This document shows, piece by piece, positions 1 to 8,814 of a DNA stretch of 18,850 nt. The DNA lies in NCBI RefSeq assembly GCF_004359215.1, contig NC_090621.1, positions 2,817,782-2,836,631 of the forward strand, written 5' to 3'. Source of the DNA: Bremia lactucae (taxonomy: Eukaryota > Oomycota > Peronosporomycetes > Peronosporales > Peronosporaceae). Both the position numbers and the translations under genes were made by a program. Every line of letters begins with the position of its first letter. Positions within the stretch are counted from its first letter, which is position 1. Below the pieces are notes generated by a model. The model saw only the letters and a program-made list of their open reading frames with translations. It was not told the origin of the DNA and did no database searches.

Positions 1-232
1 AGCACACACCCTAGCACAGCGAGGAAGCGGTTTGCACCTGCTTCTCTTGCGTGCAGTGAGGTAGTTGTGGTGGGCGCGCAAGCGACCTCACCCAACACAC
101 TAAGAACTCTGGTGAAGTGACGTCACGGGAGCGGTAATCCGTCTCCTCGTGCGCACTTCCCAAGTAGGTAGTAATTTGGAGACTGATTTATATTTAATAG
201 AATTAAATACAAATACCTATTTTTACCAATTA

Positions 233-646
233 AAATGATATCTCTATAGATATCATTTAATATGTATTGCGAGCGTATCTTTATAGATACCTCGCGTAAC
301 TGATGACGCTAGCCGTCATCATGGATGACGCTGGGCGTCATCCCTCCTAATGTGAATGCACCCATGTGCATCACATCCACAAGGGTTGGTCACAAATGTG
401 CACCACACCCGAGTGTTGGGTCTAATTACTATTATTTAGTAATTGACCATCCCCTTAAGTACCAAATGTACTTAATGGGGACTGTGTATAATTAGGGCAA
501 CTCTTGCCCGTTCCAAAGTGTACTTAACGGGGACTGTGTAACATTCGGGCACCTTTAGCCCGTTTCAACGTACTAGTGTACGTGTAATGACGTGAGGCAC
601 CATTCGCACTGAAGCAGTGCGAAGTGGACTTGTACTGAAGCAGTAC
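233..646. other. Array of short hairpins inside repeat C
   Basis: At least nine short inverted repeats follow each other. Stems: 233-242/249-258 (10 bp), 301-308/314-321 (8 bp, TGATGACG), 323-330/336-343 (8 bp, GGATGACG), 350-361/366-376 (11 pairs with one bulged A), 424-430/438-444 (7 bp), 455-462/468-475 (8 bp, TTAAGTAC), 495-500/504-509 (6 bp), 569-573/578-582 (5 bp), 604-611/615-622 (8 bp, AAG loop) and 632-637/641-646 (6 bp, AAG loop). Most recur in the second repeat copy. They may be transcription-factor sites, RNA structures in an LTR transcript, or a by-product of the repeat's origin; the sequence alone does not decide. Confidence 0.75.
468..570. repeat. 52-bp tandem duplication inside repeat C
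   Basis: Two adjacent units, 468-519 and 520-570, both begin GTACTTAA and share a GGGGACTGTGTA core followed by a GGGC...GCCC hairpin. The second copy of the repeat (around 16760-16805) has one unit only, so the duplication is specific to this copy or was lost in the other. Confidence 0.8.
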
Positions 647-668
647 TAGTCGGTAGTGCCCCGTTACA

Positions 669-789
669 GATAAGCTTTCCGAATATTACTACGTGAAGTA
701 GTATTCTCCAAATATTATCTACCTTTAAGATAACATATCTACTTACAACCTTTTAGTGTTAATTTAATGTAACGATACACTCCGTTACA
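669..789 (-). repeat. Type D LTR start fragment
   Basis: On the minus strand this begins TGTAACGGAGTGTATCG at 789 and matches the first ~120 bases of the LTR at 13116-13518 (read down from 13518). It contains the same TGTAACG/CGTTACA inverted pair (768-774, 783-789) and a TACTAC/GTAGTA hairpin at 687-703. No polypurine tract adjoins it on the minus strand, so it is not clearly a 3' LTR. It abuts repeat C at 668/669, as if one repeat had inserted into or recombined with the other. Confidence 0.65.
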
Positions 790-1625
790 GTAGCTCTGTA
801 TTGATCTAACTACTTTGTGACAACAACAAAAAAAAGCTGATGAAGTTGCGTTGCCATTACTGTGCTCTTCGCACAAACGAACTTTAGAAAAGCTTTTTGG
901 TGGCTAACAGCGCAAATGTATTACGGAGCATATTGTGGGATACAAAACGCTTTCCTTGACCGCAGCGTCCACTGATTTGCAACTTATTACAGGAACATTC
1001 TTCTCTTCGGATGATTAATTAAAAAAATGCTTATAGAGAGGAATCTTCTAAGAACCAATACTAGCGACGAGGCAGAAACGTGGTTCAACATTGCGCCATC
1101 AAATGCGACAGTCGAGAAAGAGCCAGCCTCCTTGTCGTAACCCTACAATGATGCCGCAGCCCTAAGATGATTTTTTTTCGCTGGTGCCCCGATTAAAACA
1201 TTCAAACGACAGCAACTGCAACTAAAACCAAGGCAAACTTTATCCGAAGGGTGCGCATACTACAAACTTCCATTGTCTCCAACAGTAGGCCACGATCCCA
1301 TGATATCGTCGTCGGAGTCGTATCAGACGGCGGGCAGCATGGTTGTAGATCCTTCAATCCTTTCAGCCCGTCCTAGAAGTCGTGTTGTCCATTCAAATGT
1401 ATCGTCCAGACCAATCACAACGTGAGAAACTTCCACGTCAACCAAGCGCCCCGGTGCTGAACGATCACTTGCCAGAAGCAGATGCTGCTATTCTACCCCA
1501 ACCCCTGGTCGGACCTGGCCGGGACGCCTTGCGCGCGTGTTCAGGTCGCCAACCACCTGTCGCCATTCTGCCTCGTCACGTTTTTTTTCTTAATTCCTAA
1601 ACTTCCCATTTTATAACTTTTCTAC
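790..1625. other. Intergenic stretch with no convincing gene
   Basis: Two minor points only. A 37-codon ORF at 1027-1140 (+) carries an RXLR-like string, RNLLRTN followed by DEAE, but has no signal peptide in frame. A stretch open for about 85 codons ends at the TGA near 1425; it has no early ATG and no domain I recognise, and its product is Ser/Pro-rich. A T-run and AT-rich sequence precede the gene at 1626. I see no repeat or RNA gene here. Confidence 0.5.
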
Positions 1626-2009
1626 ATGGGGGTGCACGTGAAACGCGACTTTTTGCCCCGCATCCAGCGGTTGCAGCATCGAGCGACTCACTCTCCGCGG
1701 GGCCTTGCCAAACGCTCTAAATTCCGTCGCCAGTCGTCTCCAGTGGCAACTGACCTCCCCAAGGACGTGCGACAACTAAAACAGAAAATACTTCAGAATC
1801 ATCCAGCGAAACTCACGCGATTTAGCTTAAGCCACATGCGTCACATGACCGTTCCACCCGTGACGATTCCCGACACGCTAGATGACAGTCACGCTTTGAG
1901 AACCGTGGTCTCTGGCAAGAGCGTGCCGCTTACTATGCGCATGTGGAACAACTGCAAACGCAGAATCAAGCACCTTGACATGATTGACGAGTATGTCACC
2001 TACCGGTGA
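1626..2009 (+). CDS. Conserved small basic protein, family copy 1 (function unknown)
   Basis: Open frame of 127 residues with a MGV start shared with copy 3 at 17462-17857. I do not recognise the family. Three blocks are shared by all copies: LP(K/E)...QLK(E/Q)KI near residues 44-57; TRFSLS(H/Y)M followed by a VPPV.IP segment near 64-83; and a (S/A)G(K/R).VPLT..MW(D/N)N.KR block near 97-113. The protein is rich in Arg, Lys and His, with no membrane segment or obvious signal peptide. It is the most diverged of the three and has a shorter, altered C-terminus (...YVTYR). Retained frame and motifs despite DNA divergence argue for a real protein rather than chance. Basic character would suit a nucleic-acid-binding or ribosome-associated role, but that is speculation. 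No intron is evident. Confidence 0.65.
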   Translation: MGVHVKRDFLPRIQRLQHRATHSPRGLAKRSKFRRQSSPVATDLPKDVRQLKQKILQNHPAKLTRFSLSHMRHMTVPPVTIPDTLDDSHALRTVVSGKSVPLTMRMWNNCKRRIKHLDMIDEYVTYR

Positions 2010-2980
2010 AAGAGGCCGTCGCGTCTTATTCAATTTAGGATCATGTGCTTACGCCAATAGTGCTAAGCATATATTTAAATAAATGTACTTCTACGAAATA
2101 GAACACACGCTTTGTCGTATTCTTGGACAGCTACGTCCTTTTCGTGGCTACAATAAGTTCAACACGGGGTATACTACTCATCTGTACCCCTTCCAAATCA
2201 CTGACTCGGTTACCAAGTACGATGAAAACGATGCAGTCAATCCGTAACATTTGTAACCACCTCTGGCGTGCTTGCCTTCGGATTGGTCTGTCGCAGGTAG
2301 AAAATTCGTATAGAGATTGTATACGAGACCTGATCTTCAACCGGATCTCAAATAAATATCCTCTTTAAACAAGAATAATGTGACAAAACAGAAATAGCTT
2401 GCAACTGGATAACTATGACATTAAAAATGGGCAAAAGATTCATTGTAAGTACTGTACATGCTTAGTTGTAGGCAATATTCTTTAACCCTTCGAGAGTTGC
2501 CAAGTACTACGACTATATTATTGCTGTCGTCTGCAGAGAAATATTTAACAAAACGATTCAATTGACCGACCTTCCATAGCAATACGTTTTCGCGAAAAGG
2601 CGCTGCTAGATGATCGAGATTTAAGCGTGCGTGTTAGCCGTTCTCAAAAGTCACCACAGCATTCACCACCTTTCTTTTCGTCATCCATTTTTTAATGAAC
2701 GTCAAATACATGCTCACTCATTTCACGTCGTTCATCTTTGAATAATCATATTGATCAACATTGGCAACACTTGTGCCATGTCGATACTAGTTGCCCGTAT
2801 AAGAAAAGTGTTTGCGTAAAATCGGTCAAAGAAACGAAATTAAAAAAAAGCGAATCCAATTGAACCCAAATATTTAAATATATTCCACACACGACAGTCA
2901 CTACGTAAGCAATACCAATACTACGTTCATGCTATTCCCTTGCAGCAACTGCGACGCTTGCGTGCGTTTAGCACGTGCTT
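2010..2980. other. Intergenic stretch, no gene seen
   Basis: AT-rich sequence between two divergently diverged family copies. An 81-codon ATG frame at 2123-2368 (+) overlaps a minus-strand frame of similar length; neither shows a recognisable motif and I treat both as chance. There is a palindrome ATATTTAAATAT near 2870. No tRNA-like or transposon-like sequence is visible. Confidence 0.5.
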
Positions 2981-3459
2981 TTACCGAAAGAGGGTGCAGC
3001 GGAGCGGGTACGATTCGGCAATCTGCTCCATGTGGTGCCTCTTCTTGCGCTTGGTGTTGTCCCACATGCAGCGTGTAAGTGGCACGTTGCGACCCGCGAC
3101 AATTGCCGAAAGCGCACATTGGCTGTTTATCTCCTTTGGAATCTCAACCGGTGGCACCACGCGTTTACGCATATAGCTTAAACTAAAGCGCGTGCGCTTG
3201 GATTGATGCAAACGCATGATTTTCTCTTTGAGTTGTTGCGCTTCCTCGGGGAGTGTCTCGGCGCCGGTTTTTGGGTGTCGCCGCCAGCGTACGACGTGAT
3301 GTTTTCCAGTAGAAGAACTTTTGCGAAGCTGGATCAAGACCGGCTGTACTCTCATAGCAGCGATTACGGGGTTCCAAGAAGATTGCAAACTGACGTAGTG
3401 GCTCAAAAAGTGACAGGGCTTTCTTGACTGGCGTCGGTGCGTTTTTCAACTCCACACAT
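2981..3459 (-). pseudogene. Conserved small basic protein, family copy 2 (5' end frameshifted)
   Basis: The C-terminal ~100 codons align almost residue for residue with copy 3: a LPEEAQQLKEKI block, TRFSLSYM, VVPPVEIP, VPLTRCMWDNTKRK and the ending SYPLRCTLFR before TAA. Compared with copy 3 there is one extra codon in the KRK...HHMEQ region, which keeps the frame. The 5' end is damaged. An ATG at 3459 opens a frame reading MCGVEKRTDAS, resembling the MGV start of the other copies, but it stops near 3403, and the conserved part lies in another frame beginning upstream of 3310. A downstream ATG at 3406 would give a 141-residue product with an unrelated N-terminus. Many differences from copy 3 fall at third codon positions, so it was probably functional until recently. 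An extra exon structure could also explain the break. Confidence 0.6.
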
Positions 3460-3659
3460 CCCAAGATTCAAAGTTGGGTTTCTCGCCAAGCAACGAATAT
3501 ATATATTTTTTTGTGCAAGGTTTGAAACCGTTATATCTCCGAATCTTCCTGAAAATTCACAACGTGCAGCTTACTTTATAAAAAGTGTTAGCGACACGAA
3601 ATGTTTTTTATTTTTTTCATACAGATGCGAGTTTCTATTTGTAAACTCGGGTGTGTCAA

Positions 3660-3814
3660 AGTCTTCCAATCACGATAATTACGTACTTTTTTGGTTTTAT
3701 ATAAATGCAACGTCGACCGTCCTAGGGTCTTCCAATCACGATAATTACGTACACTGGTTTTACACATTCAAAGGACGTAATTATCGTGATTGGAAGATCC
3801 AAGACGGTCGACGT
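3660..3814. repeat. Fold-back repeat with 42-bp arms plus an extra direct copy
   Basis: Left arm 3709-3750 and right arm 3775-3814 are near-perfect inverted repeats around a 24-base loop. The shared core is CTTCCAATCACGATAATTAC, with the outer part AACGTCGACCGTC. The core also occurs once more, in direct orientation, at about 3660-3686. A partial copy of the outer GTCGACGT part lies at 3831-3840. This looks like a rearranged end of a small DNA transposon or a MITE-like fold-back; no transposase is visible. Confidence 0.75.
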
Positions 3815-4328
3815 TCGTAGATCCTGCGACAGTCGACGTGGGATTGTATACATACCGTAGCAGGGAGTACGTGTATGGCTTCGCATGGTACGCCGAACGC
3901 GCCTGGTACATGACGGAGTCAGCTGAACTGCTGATGCACGATGCTACGCATCCAAAAAATAGAACGAGCAAGTAGGCGTTGCGACTTAACCTTTAATTGT
4001 TAACAGTTTTTTTAAAGAACATCCAAAACAAAAGCAAAGAATAAACGTGAGCAATGCGGAGACAGGACAACAGGCTCTTTATATGAAGGAATTCATAAAT
4101 TTAAAAATTTAGGCTACAAAGTAATTTCATGGGCGACTGCTAAGGTGAGCAATGCTTTTTCGTGCCATGTTTTCCGTGCTATATTTTATCGTGTTCTGTA
4201 TTCTCGTGCTTAATTTCATTTGCGATACATTAATCCTCAAAATCTTGCAATGATTTTGACAAGTGCGTGCTTGCGCATGCTCGTTTATGGTGAATTTCTA
4301 ATTGAGAGAGGGTGCTACTTTGGGAAGT
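3815..4328. other. Intergenic stretch, no gene seen
   Basis: A 61-codon ATG frame starting at 3790 and ending at 3975 begins inside the fold-back arm and has no recognisable motif; it is likely chance. The rest is AT-rich with a run of loosely repeated TCGTGCT-type words near 4158-4210. Nothing further can be supported. Confidence 0.45.
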
Positions 4329-4401
4329 GTCAGTGTCGTCTAGTGGTTAGGACGCGAGCTTAACACGCTCGAGATCGAGGGTTCGATCCCCTCCTCTGAT
4401 A
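4329..4401 (+). tRNA. tRNA-Val (anticodon AAC)
   Basis: A full cloverleaf can be drawn. Acceptor 4329-4335 with 4394-4400; D stem GTC 4338-4340 with GAC 4351-4353 around TAGTGGTTAG; perfect anticodon stem CGAGC/GCTCG (4355-4359/4367-4371) with loop TTAACAC and anticodon AAC at 4362-4364; five-base variable loop; perfect T stem GAGGG/CCCTC with loop TTCGATC. The A-box-like CGTCTAGTGGTTAGG and B box GGTTCGATCCC are good. Oddities are one T-T mismatch (4334/4395) and a G-T first pair in the acceptor, C at position 9, and no long T run directly downstream. It may be a slightly degenerate gene or the head of a tRNA-derived SINE. Confidence 0.85.
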
Positions 4402-5181
4402 TCGTAAACATTCTGGGTGGGAATGTTTCTTCCATCTTATTGGATTTAATTACTTTTGCAACGTGCTAATGCTTTCTTCCTTTACTCCTTTCCTTCAATG
4501 CTATAGCCCGCGCTACATGCATCACAATGTTACGTCAAATATCGTAAAATCGATTTTACAATCGACCACGAGTCGCATTGACAATTTGCAAAACGATAAA
4601 TTTTGATTTCCGTTTAAATTTAAAAAGCAAATTCTAATTAGAATGCTGGCAGCTTAAACTTAAATCAGTTTCATATTCGTGAAGCTAAATTTGAGCAATT
4701 TCTCTCACCACTTTATGTTTTCGACAAAACTTGGAAAGATGTCTACCACGTTGCACCCTGTGATAACCTTTCAACTTTTTTGTCGAAATAATACTTACAC
4801 TATTACCACTTTGCATCCAAATAGCCCAACAAAGTTTTAACCAATGATTAGGTTACGTCATGGTCCGGGCGAGATTAACAAAACTCTAGCTGCGTGCAAA
4901 ATATAAAGCACCTTCGCTTTGCTGTAACGTAGTCTCCCTTTCATAAGTATTATTCCTATTAGAGGGGTAGTAACAGTTTAGTCTCATTAAAGAGGAAAAT
5001 AAAAAAAGAAGAAACTCAATATTTATATAGAATACTAGAAGACAAAGCTTCTGTTGATTGGTTGATTTCAAATAAAATAAACTCCGCCAATCGTTGCTAG
5101 ACAGATTACTTTACGATATTAAAATTAAACCTATTCTTGCGCGCCGCCCAAGGATAGGTTTATTTCTAATATTTTAAAATC
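4402..5181. other. Intergenic AT-rich stretch before element A
   Basis: No gene is visible. It contains a perfect 16-base palindrome GTAAAATCGATTTTAC (4544-4559), a palindrome ATTCTAATTAGAAT near 4632, and a hairpin with 13-base arms TAAACCTATTCTT/AAGGATAGGTTTA (5126-5138/5150-5162, one mismatch) with a GC-rich loop. The last five bases before the LTR, AAATC, nearly match AAGTC after the 3' LTR, a possible eroded target-site duplication. Confidence 0.5.
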
Positions 5182-5666
5182 TGTATTGGGGCACACATCG
5201 GTTTGAGAACCATTGTTGTGGTACATTTACTTTATGAGTAAAATACCCTTTTATATAATTTTAAAATAATTAGTTACGTAATTTTATTTATTATGGGTAA
5301 CAAATGTGGTCGCCGCCAGATATAAATCTGTTGGCCAAAATCTTTTTTAAATTAGCTAGGGTAAGGTTTTTAGATTTAAAAATAAAATTAAGGGCAGTAC
5401 CCCTTTAGATCTTTAGGGGTTAAGGGCCTTTCTAAGGCTTGCACATTGATATTTAAGAGATAGAAGCCTTTCTATGGTATATCCTCTTGGGGCACTAGTT
5501 GCCATTTCGCTATATGAATACCTGAAATCCTTGAACTAGAATTCCTGAAGCTTTAATAACTTGTACGACTCCCTAAGTTGTGAAACCCATAAGTTCGATA
5601 GAACTAAGTGACTCTTTGAGTCTGAAAGTTTTCCTCTGACTTTAGGAGTGAGGTAGCTCCGCTACA
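5182..5666 (+). repeat. Element A 5' LTR
   Basis: Begins TGTATTGGGG and ends GCTCCGCTACA, giving the canonical TG...CA. It aligns along its whole length with 12405-12887, and similarity stops exactly at the CA on one side and the TG on the other. Inside are AT-rich stretches, including TTTTATATAATT near 5250 that could serve as a TATA element, and the GCCTTTCTA words near 5428 and 5467. Confidence 0.95.
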
Positions 5667-5669
5667 CCC

Positions 5670-5681
5670 TGGTAGCACAAG
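5670..5681 (+). promoter_or_regulatory. Primer binding site candidate
   Basis: TGGTAGCACAAG lies three bases after the LTR's terminal CA. A PBS starts with TGG, complementary to the CCA end of a tRNA, so position and start fit. I cannot name the priming tRNA from sequence alone, and old mutations may have changed it. Confidence 0.55.
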
Positions 5682-5727
5682 TAGTCATTCTACGCCTGAG
5701 TCTGTACAATACTAAATTATCACAAAA

Positions 5728-6700
5728 ATGGAAGAGATTCCAGAACTGTCAGAAGCGCAACGCGCCGCTTATGACAAGCTCAAAACATTGTTTGGGCTTG
5801 AAATCGTGGAATTTACTATCTCCCAGGGACCAGAGGTCCTCTTGAAGCCTTCATGCGATACGAAGCCTCTCTGATCGGTCAGATACAGGACCACTTAGCG
5901 GCATCTATGTCAACCGGGTACATCTCTGTACCTGACTCAGAGCCGAGGGCTCGCCCTCTAATTGTAAATGTGAAGATATTTGAGGGAATAGAGGGAGAAA
6001 ATCTCCCTTTTTGGATTAAACAGATGAAAATGTCCATTGATTCCGCCTTGTTCTTAATAGAACAGCAAAAGGTGGCTATGGCCATTTCCAAACTTGAAGG
6101 TAGGGCCATGGAGTTGGCACTATCGTGCAGCACGTCCATAAACGACACTTTTTCTCATGTGATTTGCTGAAACAGCAAATGACCAGCATGTTTGCACCGC
6201 GGTCAGGCTTTTCGCATGCGAGCACGGCTCCTAGCGACTCGACAGGATTAAAGAACCCTAGAGGACTTTGTCCAGGAGTTGAGAACTCTCATTCCATAAA
6301 TGCATCAGGACCCGGTGCAAGAAGCAATTGTAGTAACAATCTTTATGGGGGTCTCAATGAGGGCGTTGCCCGGACGGAATTATTCGGATCTCATCCTGCT
6401 ACTTTTGAAGAGTCAGTTTCCATAGCGCTACGCGCCGAGTTCGACTTAAGTCTGCTCGCGTTAGCACGCCTGTTTGCCGAACAAGCTCTTCGAGCACATG
6501 GGTTCCGTCTAATAGAGCGGAACCCGTGTATTTAAGCCTCGTTGAGGAAGGAAGAGGCTCTTCAAGCTGTGAAACAGCATAAGACCATCCGTAGATGTCA
6601 TATGTGCGGAAGCACGAAACATTTACATCCGGCCTGCCCCCTACGAATTCCCGTCAAGCTTGAAAGAGCTCAAACTTTAACCTATACCAGAGATCTGGTA
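5728..6700 (+). pseudogene. gag: Element A gag (capsid and zinc knuckle), frameshifted
   Basis: The nucleocapsid precursor packages element RNA in cytoplasmic particles. An ATG at 5728 opens MEEIPELSEAQRAAYDKL, which is cut by a frameshift near 5850. The capsid region follows at 5853-6170 (F.GIEGENLPFWIKQMK type), typical of Retrotrans_gag. It continues after another shift near 6165 (DLLKQQMTSMFAP), passes through a different frame near 6250-6340 containing a LEDFVQELRTL string, and returns at about 6340-6450 (GGLNEGVARTELF). A CCHC zinc knuckle, CHMCGSTKHLHPAC (CX2CX4HX4C), is encoded at 6596-6637. At least four frame changes are needed, so the gene is dead. Boundaries are approximate. Confidence 0.88.
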
Positions 6701-6792
6701 CGGTGCGGCTTAACGTCGATACCAAGTAGGTGCGGGGTGCCCTACTGGAGAAGACGTAGGCGAATAAATAGAACCTAGCCCCAATTAGCTCG

Positions 6793-7322
6793 GTGCTTAA
6801 TGGCACGGGGCGAGAGCACAAGCTAGTCGCTCAAGCGACTGTAAAGGGCTTGATAAGCCGTGGTAAATTTCACTTGACTCAGGAGCGTCTTGCAATTATG
6901 CTCGACGCCTTTCCCTTGAAGGAAGTCAACAATACGTTGAAGTGCTTAAAGCACATAAAGGTGATACAATCACTGTTCGCTTAGCGACTGGGACTCGTGT
7001 CACTGTTCCCAAAGTTCCATTGAATTTAGGTATAAAGTTTCTAGACTTTCACAGTATGGAACGCTGTCTCGTCCTTGGTTTGGATTCAAGATATGATCTC
7101 ATCCTTGGTATGGCCTGGTTAGAACACCATGCACCATGGATCGATTGGAGGTCTAAGACCTTAGGCACCACGCGCAATGTGCCTAACAAAGTTTTGGAGA
7201 CTCATGAATCCACCTTTGCTAGGCAACAAAAGCGCTATTGGCGCGGATCATTAAATGAGTCTGTCAGTGTTTTAGACATTAGCATGTCTGAGATAATAAA
7301 GTCTAATGTAAAAAAACATTAA
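6793..7322 (+). pseudogene. pol: Element A aspartic protease remnant
   Basis: The retropepsin-like domain would cleave the Gag-Pol precursor. The C-terminal half is clear at 6942-7322: an LATGTRVTVPK strand, then LGLDSRYDLILGMAWL and HHAPWIDW, the ILGM.WL..H.P.IDW signature that ends Ty3/gypsy proteases. The N-terminal half, which should hold the catalytic DSG, lies in another frame at 6793-6940 around VKGLISRGKF; the DSG itself is not readable. There is a frameshift near 6945. Confidence 0.8.
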
Positions 7323-8019
7323 TTTTGAGCCCGACTCAGCAGAAAAAAGTGGAACGGCACGTACTCCGTCGAGTGACGCTCGTTCTAATAACGATTTACT
7401 GAATGCTGAAAGCATTGTTGGCCTAAGGCCGAATCATCGAGGGTGCGATATCCCTGAGTTACGTGGAGTGGCACGTCTAAGTCCACCGAGTGTGGTCGGC
7501 CGAGGTGGCACCATACTGAGTGTCAATAGTGACACTATAGGTGGTTCGTCAGGGCATTTTGGGTCAAACCCTCTTAATGCACGTGAAACGACACGTAAAC
7601 GTTAGCTGGATGAGGAAGTTGAGCTCCCTAACTCCTTGTCGGATGTCAAATTAGACATCATGTCTTGTATAGAACCAATACAGGCTGAAAAACCCGGGGA
7701 CGTGAATGTCGCGGCCTCTAAGAGGCGTATTATCTCCACTCCAAGACAGGATGGACACGAAGCGTGTATACCCTCACAAAGTGATACGAGTGAGCAATTA
7801 CATATGCTTGTAAATGGTGTAACCGGTAACATTGAGGGGAAGTTAGCCTTGCTGCAATCTCTTCGTAACATGCTCTTTTCAAAGCTAGACGAAATGTCTA
7901 TCGATGAGTGCGGCCGAGCCTTTAAGGCTGTCGACTTATCTGAGATGGTGGTCATTCGACCAACAATTGAGTTAAACTCATCGTCACTTCTAGACGAAGC
8001 TATCCTGGATGACACATAA
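7321..8019 (+). pseudogene. pol: Element A protease-RT linker, almost open
   Basis: From 7321 a single frame runs about 230 codons to the TAA near 8019, broken only by one TAG near 7603. The product is hydrophilic, Ser/Asp/Glu-rich and without a domain I recognise. It sits between the end of protease and the first RT motifs, where oomycete and chromoviral elements often have a poorly conserved spacer. Retaining one frame over this length contrasts with the heavily shifted domains on both sides. Confidence 0.6.
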
Positions 8020-8079
8020 GCGGCACTTAGTACGCGAATGGGTCATCGATCCTTAAAGATCCTACGGATCCCTTTTATT

Positions 8080-8800
8080 CCTTGATTTAGGAATTCCAAG
8101 ATGTGGTATGTAATAATCCACCATCTGTTTTACCTCCGGATAGAGGTGTTCGTCATTAAATTGACTTGGTTCCGGAAATTAAATACTGTGTCACAAGACA
8201 ATGGCCTTTACCAAGGGAGCAGTGACGATTTCATCCGTGCTAAGCACGAGGCTGGAATTAGAGAACAATTGTCCTCATTTGACATCGACATTTTGTGTCA
8301 AAAAGCCAATTGGTAAATAGCGTTTGTACATGCTTATAATAAGCTTAACGCTGCCACTATACCAGCACAAACCCCATATCTAGAAAAGATGTTCTTCAGA
8401 ACAATATGTTGGGATGTAGAGTGCATTGGACTTATTCGATAGTTACTACCAACTGCTCATGCGAGCTAGAGATATCCCGCTCACAGCGGTTAGCACCCCA
8501 AGCGGTATGTTATAGGAGTAGTTGGTTATGCCACAAGGGCTTTCCAACGCCCCGGCAACATTAAATCGTCTAGTGACGCAACTGTTCCGCCCTCATCGAG
8601 GTTACGCACAGACTTATTTCGATGACATTTTTGTCCAAAGTCGTGCGGAGCAGGGTCGGTCGGATATGGAAAACAATTTCGACCATTTGCGAGCAGTACT
8701 TGAGTGTACGCGCAGAAATAAATTGTATGCCAATGCATCATAAGTACCTTTTTGGCGCAAAAGAAATATCTTTTAAGGATGCTTTAATGGAAAGCGAGGC
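8080..8800 (+). pseudogene. pol: Element A reverse transcriptase, broken
   Basis: The domain copies element RNA into DNA. Visible in order: an NNPPSVLPPDRGVRH entry motif near 8110-8155; VTRQWPLPREQ near 8190; HAYNKLNAATIPAQTP near 8330-8375; the first catalytic block SALDLFDSYYQLLMRA near 8420-8465, with its Asp; the VMPQGLSNAPAT block near 8525; and the YFDDIF (YxDD) catalytic box near 8615. The thumb follows (NKLYANAS, then FGAKEI). Several frameshifts and stops (for example TAG near 8511 and 8520) separate the blocks, but both catalytic Asp motifs survive. Confidence 0.92.
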
Positions 8801-8814
8801 CATAGAGCGGATCC

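Larger units (their letters stand above)
1..668 (-). repeat. Type C LTR-like repeat, copy 1 (truncated by window edge)
   Basis: A long repeat found again, in the same orientation, at 16307-16923; identity is high by eye over almost the whole length. Read on the minus strand it begins TGTAACGGGGCACTACC at 668, the TG start and AT-rich body expected of a Ty3/gypsy LTR. The other end lies at or beyond base 1, so a CA terminus cannot be confirmed. Minus orientation is inferred from the second copy, which sits directly upstream of minus-strand gag remains. The body is unusually rich in short perfect hairpins (described separately). It could also be a solo LTR or an untranslated part of another transposon. 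Confidence 0.7.

Noticed and set aside
2123..2368. 81-codon plus-strand frame with an overlapping minus frame
   Set aside because: No recognisable motif, no paralog in the window, and comparable frames on both strands suggest chance.
3437..3820. 127-codon plus-strand frame
   Set aside because: It runs antisense over the 5' end of family copy 2 and through the fold-back repeat, whose repeated core gives the repeated SSNHDNYV peptide. No domain; chance frame.
5126..5162. GC-loop hairpin as a possible Helitron 3' end
   Set aside because: The stem is plausible, but no CTRR terminus or Helitron protein is nearby; left as a plain hairpin.
7602..8015. 137-codon minus-strand frame opposite the pol linker
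   Set aside because: It mirrors the open sense linker; low-complexity Ser-rich product and no partner at the same place in element B.
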